Source: Rubrivivax sp. (lineage in GTDB: Bacteria > Pseudomonadota > Gammaproteobacteria > Burkholderiales > Burkholderiaceae_C). From it: DNA of 5,641 nt. The position numbers and the translations under genes were made by a program. Shown here piece after piece: positions 1 to 5,241 of the stretch. The stretch covers positions 1 to 5,641 of the forward strand of contig JAUYAJ010000355.1 in NCBI GenBank assembly GCA_030693565.1, written 5' to 3'. Within the stretch, counting starts at the first letter, position 1; each line of letters starts with the position of its first letter. Under the pieces are notes generated by a model, which was given only the letters and a program-made list of their open reading frames with translations, did no database searches and was not told where the DNA came from.

Positions 1-492
1 CTCGCCGATGATGGTTTCGACCAGACGCTGGATGACGCGCTGTTCGGTGGCCGAGAAGTCACGCCCCTCGATGCGGGTGTGGAACTTGCCGTTGCCGCCG
101 TACAGGGCGTCGATCACCGCGAACACCAGGCTGGGGTCGCAGACGATCAGGCCGCTGCCGCGCAAGGGCTTGACCGACACCAGGTTGAAGTTGGTCGGCA
201 CCACGATCTCGCGCAGGAACGCGCTGTACTTCTGCACCTTGATGCCGCCGATCGAGACTTCGGGCGACTTGCGAATGAGGTTAAAGAGGCCAATGCGGAT
301 GTTGCGAGCGAAGCGCTCGTTGATGATCTCCATGGTCGGCATGCGACCACGGACGATGCGTTCCTGGCTGGCCAGGTCGTAGTCCCGAACCGCTTCGGTA
401 CTGTGTTCCTCTTCCTCGAGCTTCTGGCTCTCGCCGGTGATGCCCTGGAGCAATGCATCGACTTCGTCCTGGGACAGGATTTGCTGATTCAC
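1..492 (-). CDS. fliM: FliM, flagellar motor switch protein (5' part, runs off the left edge)
   Basis: FliM is the middle protein of the cytoplasmic C ring; it binds phosphorylated CheY and transmits the signal to FliG to reverse rotation. The window holds the first 164 codons, and the frame is open to base 1, so the 3' part is missing only because the window ends. The N-terminal CheY-P binding peptide ILSQDEVDALLQG (residues 5-17) is intact and is followed by an acidic linker (KLEEEEH, 24-30). The middle domain starts around residue 35-50 (MPTMEIINERFARN, 51-64) and contains the FliG-contacting GGNG loop at 132-135. The start is GTG at 492-490: the in-frame stop upstream is at 538-540, no ATG or other good start lies between, and a strong GGGAGGA sits 5 nt before the GTG. 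The first in-frame ATG would be residue 51, which would delete the CheY site. It lies 93 nt downstream of fliL, as in the standard fliLMNOPQR order. Confidence 0.97.
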   Translation of the reverse strand, partial: MNQQILSQDEVDALLQGITGESQKLEEEEHSTEAVRDYDLASQERIVRGRMPTMEIINERFARNIRIGLFNLIRKSPEVSIGGIKVQKYSAFLREIVVPTNFNLVSVKPLRGSGLIVCDPSLVFAVIDALYGGNGKFHTRIEGRDFSATEQRVIQRLVETIIGE

Positions 493-497
493 AGCAG

Positions 498-504
498 TCC
501 TCCC
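498..504 (-). promoter_or_regulatory. Ribosome binding site of fliM (decides the GTG start)
   Basis: The minus strand reads GGGAGGA, 5 nt before the GTG at 492-490. This near-perfect Shine-Dalgarno match, with no ATG in the same open frame before codon 51, fixes GTG as the fliM start. Confidence 0.85.
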
Positions 505-517
505 GGCAACGGCTGCC

Positions 518-548
518 GCGGCTGCCTGGCCTGACAGTCAGGCAGCGC
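518..548 (-). other. Inverted repeat in the fliL-fliM gap
   Basis: The arms 521-528 (GCTGCCTG on the plus strand) and 539-546 (CAGGCAGC) are perfect 8-bp complements around a 10-nt loop. Two further pairs (518-519 with 547-548) extend the stem if G520 bulges. A competing smaller hairpin exists inside it: GCCTGAC (529-535), one base, then GTCAGGC (537-543), which shares most of the right arm. No T run follows on either strand, so this is not a standard intrinsic terminator. It lies about 14 nt before the fliM ribosome binding site on the transcript, so an RNA-level role (processing, stability or translation of fliM) is possible but unproven. Confidence 0.55.
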
Positions 549-585
549 AGAGACGAGCAAGGCCGAGGACTTCATGCGCCGCAGC

Positions 586-1185
586 TCACTGGATGATGAA
601 GTTGGAAAAGTGCACGGCAGTCACCGGCAAGGCCGGAGCAGCCTTTTTCTTCTTCTTTTTCTTCTTCGGCGCTTCGTCGGCTTCTTCGCTGTCCTCTTCG
701 GGCTCCTCAACCTCGTAGCCGAGCGCACGCGAGGTCTCGCGGCGGATCTGCTGTGCCAGCTTGGTCTTGCCGTCGCGTTCCGACAGTTGAGCCGCGGTCT
801 TGTCGGCCAACACCATCAAGATGTTGTTGCGGATCACCGGCATGAAGCTCTTGATGAGCTCGCCATTCTTGGGGTCGTCCAGTTCCAGCGTGATGCCGAT
901 CTGGGCGTAACGTTCGGCGTCGCGGTCGGCCAGGTTGACCGTGAAGGGCTCCAGCGGCGCGAAGGTCGGAACCTTCTTGGGGTCGCGCGGCGACGCCGCA
1001 TGCGCCGGGCCGGCATCCTCGCCCTCGGCCTCCGCCGCGGCCGCGGCAGCCGCTGCCTTGCTCTTCATCATCATGAAGGCGCCGCCACCGCCGCCAAGCA
1101 GCAACACGGCGGCAGCGATGATGATGATCATCTTCTTGCTGCCCTTCTTGGGCGCTTCGGCGGCGTCGACTGCGGCTGCGGACAT
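586..1185 (-). CDS. fliL: FliL, flagellar basal body-associated membrane protein
   Basis: FliL is a single-pass inner-membrane protein with a periplasmic domain that surrounds or supports the MotAB stator and affects torque, especially under load. The 199-aa product has a short Lys-rich cytoplasmic N terminus, one membrane segment at about residues 19-40 (MIIIIAAAVLLL, then five Gly) and a low-complexity linker with eight Ala at 44-51. The family domain then runs from VPTFAPLEPFTVNL (72-85) through YAQIGITLEL (93-102) and MPVIRNNILMVLADKTAAQL (115-134) to the end HFSNFIIQ. It is about 45 aa longer than the E. coli protein (154 aa). The extra length is in the linker and in a charged stretch near the C terminus: a glutamate/aspartate block (158-171) followed by eight Lys at 174-181. 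The ATG at 1185 is preceded 5 nt upstream by AAGGAG. It is separated from fliK by 223 nt and is probably the first gene of the fliLM... unit. Confidence 0.96.
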   Translation of the reverse strand: MSAAAVDAAEAPKKGSKKMIIIIAAAVLLLGGGGGAFMMMKSKAAAAAAAAEAEGEDAGPAHAASPRDPKKVPTFAPLEPFTVNLADRDAERYAQIGITLELDDPKNGELIKSFMPVIRNNILMVLADKTAAQLSERDGKTKLAQQIRRETSRALGYEVEEPEEDSEEADEAPKKKKKKKKAAPALPVTAVHFSNFIIQ

Positions 1186-1190
1186 GGGAT

Positions 1191-1196
1191 CTCCTT
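1191..1196 (-). promoter_or_regulatory. Ribosome binding site of fliL
   Basis: The minus strand reads AAGGAG, 5 nt before the fliL ATG. It is a strong Shine-Dalgarno sequence and supports the 199-aa start over the internal Met19. Confidence 0.85.
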
Positions 1197-1207
1197 CATC
1201 ATGTGGC

Positions 1208-1237
1208 GTGACCCGCGACCGGCCCGGTCGCAGTCAC
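1208..1237 (-). other. Long near-perfect inverted repeat in the fliL leader
   Basis: On the plus strand GCGACCGG (1215-1222) and CCGGTCGC (1224-1231) are perfect 8-bp complements around one central base. The outer arms GTGAC (1208-1212) and GTCAC (1233-1237) are also complementary, separated from the inner stem by 2 nt on one side and 1 nt on the other. This gives 13 base pairs in total. No T run follows on either strand. It ends about 11 nt before the fliL Shine-Dalgarno sequence on the transcript. It could be an mRNA hairpin controlling or stabilising the fliL message, or a dyad-symmetric protein binding site; the sequence alone cannot decide. Confidence 0.6.
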
Positions 1238-1251
1238 TGGCATAACGAAGG

Positions 1252-1278
1252 ATTATTCGGAGCGCGCGCCCGGCTCAA
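1252..1278 (-). promoter_or_regulatory. Possible sigma70-type promoter upstream of fliL (weak)
   Basis: On the minus strand TTGAGC (1278-1273) resembles a -35 box with 4 of 6 matches, and AATAAT (1257-1252) matches the -10 consensus at 5 of 6 positions. The spacer is only 15 nt, shorter than the preferred 17. This is the most AT-rich spot in the otherwise very GC-rich fliK-fliL gap, and it is the expected place for a promoter if fliL heads its own operon. CCGAATAA here also loosely recalls a FliA (sigma28) -10, but no matching -35 is seen. Treat as a candidate only. Confidence 0.3.
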
Positions 1279-1283
1279 GCCAT

Positions 1284-1317
1284 GAAAAGCGGCCCGAAAG
1301 CCGGGCATAACCGGGCC
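1284..1317 (-). terminator. Possible weak terminator or attenuator after fliK
   Basis: On the minus strand GGCCCG (1317-1312) can pair with CGGGCC (1296-1291), and a nearer GCCCG (1306-1302) can pair with the same right arm (CGGGC, 1296-1292) around a 5-nt loop. The right arm is followed by GCTTTTC (1290-1284). The two left arms belong to a direct repeat of CCGGGC on the plus strand (1301-1306 and 1311-1316). The stems are GC-rich but short (5-6 bp) and the T run has only four bases, so termination would be inefficient at best. Its position between fliK and fliL supports a partial operon boundary. Confidence 0.35.
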
Positions 1318-1366
1318 TGGCGGGTGGCCGCTATTTCAAGGGAGCGGCATGAACGCGCCGTCCAGC

Positions 1367-1395
1367 CGACCGGCCAGGCGATGGCAGGCCGGCCG
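1367..1395 (-). other. GC-rich hairpin just after the fliK stop
   Basis: On the minus strand CGGCCGGCC (1395-1387) and GGCCGGTCG (1375-1367) form a 9-bp stem with an 11-nt loop. One of the nine pairs is G·U, so the stem is complete in RNA of the fliK sense strand but would contain an A·C mismatch in RNA of the opposite strand. It begins 13 nt after the fliK stop codon. No T run follows. A 3'-end stabilising hairpin of the fliGHIJK message is plausible. Confidence 0.5.
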
Positions 1396-1408
1396 TCAAG
1401 CGCTGACG

Positions 1409-2497
1409 TCAGGCGAAGACGTCGAGCACTCCGCGTGGCGCGCGAACGCTCGGCAAGGCGACGGCAACCGGCTCGGCGTCGGCGGCAAGGTTGTGGCCAG
1501 GCCCGTCCTGCGCCTGTTGCTGGCCGGGGTCGCGCGGCTGCTCGAAGACACCGCCACCGGTCAAGGTCAGGCCGGACTCGCGCAGTGCACTGGCCAGCGC
1601 CGGCATGGCTTGTTCCAGCGCCTGGCGGGTCAGCGCCTGTTCGGCCACCATGTGGACCTGGGCGGTCTGGCCGTCGAGCGCGATCTGCACGCTGATCGGA
1701 CCGAGCGCGGCAGGATTCAGGTGCAGCCGTGCATGCTGGACACCGTCCTTGACCAGCACGCTGAGCTGGGTGCCCAGCGCAGCGGCGAAGTCGGGCGAAT
1801 CGACGCGTGCGTCGACTCGGGCATCGACGGGCAGGGCGCCGGCGGCGACACCAGTGACCGTTGCTGCGGCGTGGCCCGGCGCCGTGGCGGCCGCCAGCGC
1901 CAGCGTGGGGCTTGGGGTCGGCAGCGCTTCGGCGCCCGCACTTGCCGCCGGCGCCGCGCCCAACAACGCGGCAAAGCCTTCGCTGCGTGCTTCCGGCTCG
2001 CTGGACGTGACTCGCGTGTCGTGCATCAGCGCGTCGCTCGACGCCGCCCGGATGTCGGCGGCGGTGCCTTTGGCGCGCGTGTTGGTCGCCCGTGGCGGTG
2101 CGTCGGTCGGCTGCGCCGCTGGCGCACCGGCCTGGGCCAGCAGGCCGGCCAACCAAGTCGCCGGGTCGGCCGGCAGGCCATCGGTGTCGTCGGCTGTGGC
2201 CGCTTGTCGGTCAGCGGTGTCGTGCGGCGGGTTCGCTTCGACGCTCGGCTCGACCTCAGCGGCAGCCGTTTTGCCTTCCGCTGTCGCAGGCGTGTCGCTG
2301 CGCTTGGCGGCTGCGTCGCTTTCGGCGCGCGCTAGGGCCGTCGACGGCTTGGATGGCGTTGGCGTTGGCGTTGGCGTTGCCGCTGCCTGGTTGAGCTGGC
2401 GCGCGAAGCTGCCGGGTGGGCTGGCAGGGGTGGGTGCTTGCGGACCGGGGGCGGGGGTCGACGGCGCGGCCGTCACGGCGGGGGCCAGGTTGAGCAT
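1409..2497 (-). CDS. fliK: FliK, flagellar hook-length control protein
   Basis: FliK is exported through the growing hook, acts as a molecular ruler, and its C-terminal domain switches FlhB from hook-type to filament-type export. The 362-aa product has the expected two-part build. Residues 1 to about 230 are a disordered, Ala/Pro/Thr-rich ruler with almost no hydrophobic core. The folded C-terminal hook domain spans about 235-325, with the signature ARLHLNPAALGPISVQIALDGQTAQVHM (256-283) and ALRESGLTLTGGGV (304-317). A Gln/Ala/Pro tail ends in GVLDVFA, like the usual end of this family. A (TP)4 run at 41-48 is encoded by an exact hexanucleotide repeat. Length is close to that of Salmonella FliK (405 aa). 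The ATG at 2497 is preceded by GAGGA overlapping the fliJ stop codon, so translation is probably coupled to fliJ. The ruler part diverges fast, so the assignment rests on the C-terminal domain and the position between fliJ and fliL. Confidence 0.94.
   Translation of the reverse strand: MLNLAPAVTAAPSTPAPGPQAPTPASPPGSFARQLNQAAATPTPTPTPSKPSTALARAESDAAAKRSDTPATAEGKTAAAEVEPSVEANPPHDTADRQAATADDTDGLPADPATWLAGLLAQAGAPAAQPTDAPPRATNTRAKGTAADIRAASSDALMHDTRVTSSEPEARSEGFAALLGAAPAASAGAEALPTPSPTLALAAATAPGHAAATVTGVAAGALPVDARVDARVDSPDFAAALGTQLSVLVKDGVQHARLHLNPAALGPISVQIALDGQTAQVHMVAEQALTRQALEQAMPALASALRESGLTLTGGGVFEQPRDPGQQQAQDGPGHNLAADAEPVAVALPSVRAPRGVLDVFA
2355..2378 (-). repeat. Exact hexanucleotide tandem repeat inside fliK
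   Basis: GGCGTT on the plus strand is repeated four times without a mismatch. Read as fliK it gives four Thr-Pro dipeptides (residues 41-48) in the ruler region. Because the unit is 6 bp, gain or loss of copies stays in frame and would change the ruler by two residues per unit. Confidence 0.9.
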
Positions 2498-2502
2498 CGC
2501 AA

Positions 2503-2507
2503 TCCTC
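2503..2507 (-). promoter_or_regulatory. Ribosome binding site of fliK, overlapping the fliJ stop
   Basis: The minus strand reads GAGGA, 5 nt before the fliK ATG. Its first two bases are the last two bases of the fliJ TGA stop (2508-2506), a layout typical of translational coupling. Confidence 0.75.
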
Positions 2508-2979
2508 AGGAGTGGGACGTCAGTTCGGCGCCCTGTGTTGCGCGCCAGACGGATTGTTGGGCGGCTTCATCGGTCTGCCGCTGGTCGCGGCGGTCGAGCA
2601 CACGTTGGTGCTCGGATTGCCGGCGTTCGATCAGTTTCCGCACCGAGGCGGCGCGGGTCTCGCACTGCACCAGGACGATGCGCGCGCCCTGAGCTGCGGC
2701 GTCGGCCGCGGCAGACTGGCGCTGTTGCTGGGCCACCGCTTCGTCCAGACGTTCCATGAAGCTGCGGTAGCACTGGACGATCTCGACCGCGGCCGGGCGA
2801 TTGAAGGCGCTGGTCCAGCGCGCCAGGTATTCGCTGCGGTAGCCGGCCAGTTGTTCGGCCTGCAACTGCTGGCGGCGCTGGGCCTCTTCGGCGCGCTGGA
2901 GCACGGTTTGCGCCTGGTCACGGTCGCCGATCGCGCGGTCGAGCAGCAGGTTCAGGGTTTCGAGGGCGGGCAAGGTCAT
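2506..2979 (-). CDS. fliJ: FliJ, flagellar export chaperone / ATPase stalk protein
   Basis: FliJ is a small antiparallel coiled-coil protein that sits in the pore of the FliI hexamer like the gamma subunit of F1-ATPase, contacts FlhA, and helps recycle export chaperones. The 157-aa product (Salmonella 147) is almost entirely predicted helix, rich in Gln, Arg, Glu and Ala, with heptad-like spacing over about residues 5-55 and 65-145. Family landmarks are LAGYRSEYLARW (44-55), the YRSFMERLDEAVAQQ stretch (71-85), and VRKLIERRQSEHQRVLDRRDQRQTDE (113-138). It lies 28 nt after fliI and 8 nt before fliK, as in the standard order. The ATG at 2979 gives the typical FliJ N terminus, and no ATG, GTG or TTG precedes it before the in-frame stop at 3019-3021. 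No Shine-Dalgarno sequence is visible in front of it, which is odd beside its neighbours. Confidence 0.95.
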   Translation of the reverse strand: MTLPALETLNLLLDRAIGDRDQAQTVLQRAEEAQRRQQLQAEQLAGYRSEYLARWTSAFNRPAAVEIVQCYRSFMERLDEAVAQQQRQSAAADAAAQGARIVLVQCETRAASVRKLIERRQSEHQRVLDRRDQRQTDEAAQQSVWRATQGAELTSHS

Positions 2980-3007
2980 CGGGAGGAGGCGCCTGGAAGG
3001 GTTCGGA

Positions 3008-4426
3008 TCACTGGGTGATCAAGGCGCCGAGCTGGGCGCGGCTGTCGTCGAGTGGTGCGTGCTGGTGCATGTCTTGCTGCAGCAAGGCGGTGATCTGCGG
3101 TTGCAGGCGAACGGCGTGATCGAGCTCGATGTCGTGGCCGGGCACATAGGCGCCGAGCTGGATCAGGTCGCGCGCTTTGTTGTACTTGGACAGCAGCTGA
3201 CGCACGCGGCGCGCAGCGGCGATGTGGTCGGGCGTCGCCACCGAGGTCATCACGCGTGAGATCGAGCGTTCGACGTCGATGGCGGGGAAGTGGCCCGACT
3301 CGGCGAGCTCGCGCGACAGCACGATGTGACCGTCCAGGATGCCGCGCGCGGCGTCGGCAATCGGATCCTGCGGATCGTCGCCCTCGCTGAGCACGGTGTA
3401 GAAGGCGGTGATCGAGCCGACGCCGTTGAGGCCGTTGCCCGAGCGCTCGACCAGCTGCGGCAGCTTGGCAAAACAGCTCGGCGGGTAACCTTTGGTGGCC
3501 GGCGGTTCGCCGATGGCCAGCGCGATCTCGCGCTGGGCCATCGCGTAGCGGGTCAGGCTGTCCATCAGCAGCAGCACATGCTGGCCGCGGTCGCGGAAGT
3601 GTTCGGCGATCGCGGTGGCATAGCTGGCGCCTTGCATGCGCACCAGCGGCGGCGAGTCGGCCGGCGCGGCGACGACGACCGACCGGCGCCGGCCTTCGTT
3701 GCCCAGGATGTCTTCGATGAATTCCTTGACCTCGCGGCCGCGCTCGCCGATCAGGCCGACGACGATGACGTCGGCTTCGGTGTAACGCGCCATCATGCCC
3801 AGCAACACCGACTTGCCCACGCCGGTGCCGGCGAACAAGCCGATGCGCTGGCCGCGGCCGACGGTGAGCAAGGCGTTGATGGCACGCACGCCGGTGTCCA
3901 GGGGTCGGCGCACCGGGTCACGGTCCATGGCGTTGATCGGGCGCCGGGTCATCGGCGCCGGGGTCACGCGGTCGAGCGGGCCGGCGCGGTCCATCGGCAC
4001 GCCATGCGAGTCGACGACGCGGCCGAGCAGGCCGTCGCCCATTGGCAGGTGCAGGCCGCGGTCTTCACTGCGCCGCCAGCGCTGGCCTTCGGCGCCAAAG
4101 CGCGGTGCCTGCTGGGGCGTCGGCCGTGGCACGACGCGGGCGCCACTGGTCAGGCCGTGCAGTTCGCCGGTGGGCATGAGAAAGGCACGGTCGCCGTTGA
4201 ATCCGACCACCTCGGCCAGCACCGGCGGCTGGCCTTCGGTGCGCAGTTCGCAGACCGATCCGACCGGTACGCGCACGCCGGTGGCTTCGAGCACCAGGCC
4301 GGTGACGCGCAGCAGCGTGCCGACGGCGTCCAGCGTCTGGTGTGCCGAGGCATGCTCGATCAGTTCGGCCTGGTAGCGCTGCCAGCGCACGGCTCGGCGC
4401 TCGCTGCCACTGGGCTGGGCGTTCAT
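3008..4426 (-). CDS. fliI: FliI, flagellum-specific ATPase of the export apparatus
   Basis: FliI is the cytoplasmic hexameric ATPase, related to F1 beta, that with FliH and FliJ feeds unfolded rod, hook and filament subunits to the FlhA/FlhB export gate. The 472-aa product has an N-terminal FliH-binding and beta-barrel region (about 1-110), then the catalytic domain. Key motifs are intact: the P-loop AGTGVGKS (199-206, with Lys205), the GERGRE motif (227-232) with Glu228 in the place of the catalytic Glu211 of Salmonella FliI, Walker B LLLMD (285-289), and the family stretch EPPATKGYPPSCFAKLPQLVERSG (307-330). The C-terminal helical domain contains RQLLSKYNKARDLIQLGAY (409-427). It is slightly longer than the 456-aa Salmonella protein, mainly through the loop at about 101-125. 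The ATG overlaps the fliH stop (ATGA), and AGGAG lies 8 nt upstream. Specific export-ATPase features and flagellar neighbours rule out F1 or injectisome ATPases. Confidence 0.99.
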   Translation of the reverse strand: MNAQPSGSERRAVRWQRYQAELIEHASAHQTLDAVGTLLRVTGLVLEATGVRVPVGSVCELRTEGQPPVLAEVVGFNGDRAFLMPTGELHGLTSGARVVPRPTPQQAPRFGAEGQRWRRSEDRGLHLPMGDGLLGRVVDSHGVPMDRAGPLDRVTPAPMTRRPINAMDRDPVRRPLDTGVRAINALLTVGRGQRIGLFAGTGVGKSVLLGMMARYTEADVIVVGLIGERGREVKEFIEDILGNEGRRRSVVVAAPADSPPLVRMQGASYATAIAEHFRDRGQHVLLLMDSLTRYAMAQREIALAIGEPPATKGYPPSCFAKLPQLVERSGNGLNGVGSITAFYTVLSEGDDPQDPIADAARGILDGHIVLSRELAESGHFPAIDVERSISRVMTSVATPDHIAAARRVRQLLSKYNKARDLIQLGAYVPGHDIELDHAVRLQPQITALLQQDMHQHAPLDDSRAQLGALITQ

Positions 4427-5241
4427 GTGCCGGACTCCTGGTCTTCGTCGGCATCGGCGTCGGCATCGGCGCCAGCCTCGACCTCGGTGTCATCCTCAGC
4501 GCCGGTGGCGTCCGGTGCGTCCCAGGCCTCGTTCGTGCCCAGCACCGCGGCGGCCTTGGCCCAGCGGATGCCAATGCGTGCATCGACGGCGCCGGCGTCG
4601 GACTCGACGAGCACGCCACCGCGCTCGACGCCGGCGTGGGCCAGCAAGCGCGCGCCGCGTGCCTGCAATGCCTCGGCGGCGCCGGCGGCGACCAGCGGCA
4701 AGTCCAGTGGATGCACATGGACGCTGATGTGGCGCGCGCTGAGCAGCACGGCGTTGATGGCTTCGTCGGCAACCTTGGCAATCAGCGCCGGGTCGCTGGC
4801 CAGTTCGCTGCGCAGCACCTGGCGCGCCAGTTGCACGGCGGTGCGGGCGACGCTGCCCGCCAGTTCGTGGTCGAGCCGGTCGAGCTGGGCATCGAAGCTC
4901 TTGACGAGCTGGCCGAGCTGGGTCGACAACTGGGTCGCGTAGGACTGCTTGAAACCGTCGAGCGCCACCAGGCCGTCGCGATAACCATCCTGGTAGCCGG
5001 CCTGGCGAGCGGCGGCGATGCGGGCCTGCCACTCGGCGCTGTCGGGTTCGGCCGCAGTGGGCGCCGCGCCAGGTGCGGCGCTGCCCGCTGTCGGGTTGCC
5101 TTTGTCGAACAGTGAATCGGGCCGCCAGGCGGCAAAGTCGCCGAGTTCCTCGCGCGGGATGAAGCGCGTGTAGGCATTGCCCGCCTTGCTGCCCTCGGGC
5201 GGCGGGATGTTCTTGAACATCGGCTTAGACGAGTTGCTCAT
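4423..5241 (-). CDS. fliH: FliH, regulator of the FliI export ATPase
   Basis: FliH dimers bind the N terminus of FliI, restrain its ATPase activity, and link the complex to FliN in the C ring and to FlhA, much like the peripheral stalk of F-type ATPases. The 272-aa product (E. coli about 230) has a short N-terminal motif FIPREELGDFAAW (27-39), whose Trp39 may correspond to the FliN/FlhA-docking Trp of the family. A Pro/Ala linker follows (about 45-68), then small-residue repeats of the AxxxGxxxG type (RQAGYQDGYRDGLVALDGF, 79-97), a long helix (about 98-145) and the conserved C-terminal domain (about 146-240). After it comes an unusual acidic tail, residues 245-272, with (AD)4 at 258-265. The ATG at 5241 has GGAGG 5 nt upstream and overlaps the end of fliG by 17 nt; Met8 is an alternative but has no comparable site. 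The stop overlaps fliI by 4 nt. Confidence 0.96.
   Translation of the reverse strand: MSNSSKPMFKNIPPPEGSKAGNAYTRFIPREELGDFAAWRPDSLFDKGNPTAGSAAPGAAPTAAEPDSAEWQARIAAARQAGYQDGYRDGLVALDGFKQSYATQLSTQLGQLVKSFDAQLDRLDHELAGSVARTAVQLARQVLRSELASDPALIAKVADEAINAVLLSARHISVHVHPLDLPLVAAGAAEALQARGARLLAHAGVERGGVLVESDAGAVDARIGIRWAKAAAVLGTNEAWDAPDATGAEDDTEVEAGADADADADEDQESGT
4435..4439 (-). promoter_or_regulatory. Ribosome binding site of fliI, inside the end of fliH
   Basis: The minus strand reads AGGAG, 8 nt before the fliI ATG, and lies within the last codons of fliH. Together with the ATGA stop-start overlap it supports coupled translation of FliH and FliI, which work as a fixed complex. Confidence 0.75.
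4447..4470 (-). repeat. Exact 12-bp tandem duplication in the 3' end of fliH
   Basis: GTCGGCATCGGC on the plus strand occurs twice back to back with no mismatch. Read as fliH it encodes the alternating Ala-Asp run of the acidic tail. The unit is a multiple of three, so copy-number change would lengthen or shorten the tail without breaking the frame or the downstream overlap with fliI. Confidence 0.88.

Noticed and set aside
79..534. 151-codon plus-strand frame and a 103-codon minus-strand frame over fliM
   Set aside because: The correct reading is fliM from the GTG at 492, whose translation matches FliM throughout. The other frames show no recognisable protein.
643..666. Possible programmed frameshift at the AAG/AAA lysine run in fliL
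   Set aside because: The phase reads AAG AAA AAG, so the classic A_AAA_AAG slippery heptamer is not present in frame, and the conserved FliL C terminus continues in the zero frame.
1403..1412. 10-bp palindrome CTGACGTCAG over the fliK stop codon
   Set aside because: Short perfect palindromes are expected by chance in several kilobases, and it has no partner copy or nearby promoter to suggest an operator.
1800..1815. Inverted repeat TCGACGC/GCGTCGA inside fliK
   Set aside because: It lies within coding sequence for a VDARVDARVD stretch, and the pairing follows from repeated Val-Asp-Ala-Arg codons. No independent sign of regulatory function.
1349..2759. Several long plus-strand frames across fliK and fliJ, up to 422 codons
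   Set aside because: They are shadows of fliK and fliJ, rich in Arg/Ala/Gly, start inside other genes without a ribosome binding site, and overlap one another.
3290..4942. 550-codon open frame on the plus strand, antisense to fliI and fliH
   Set aside because: fliI and fliH are certain from motifs and length. High-GC genes with G/C third positions routinely leave long stop-free antisense frames; the translated product is low-complexity and resembles no family I know.
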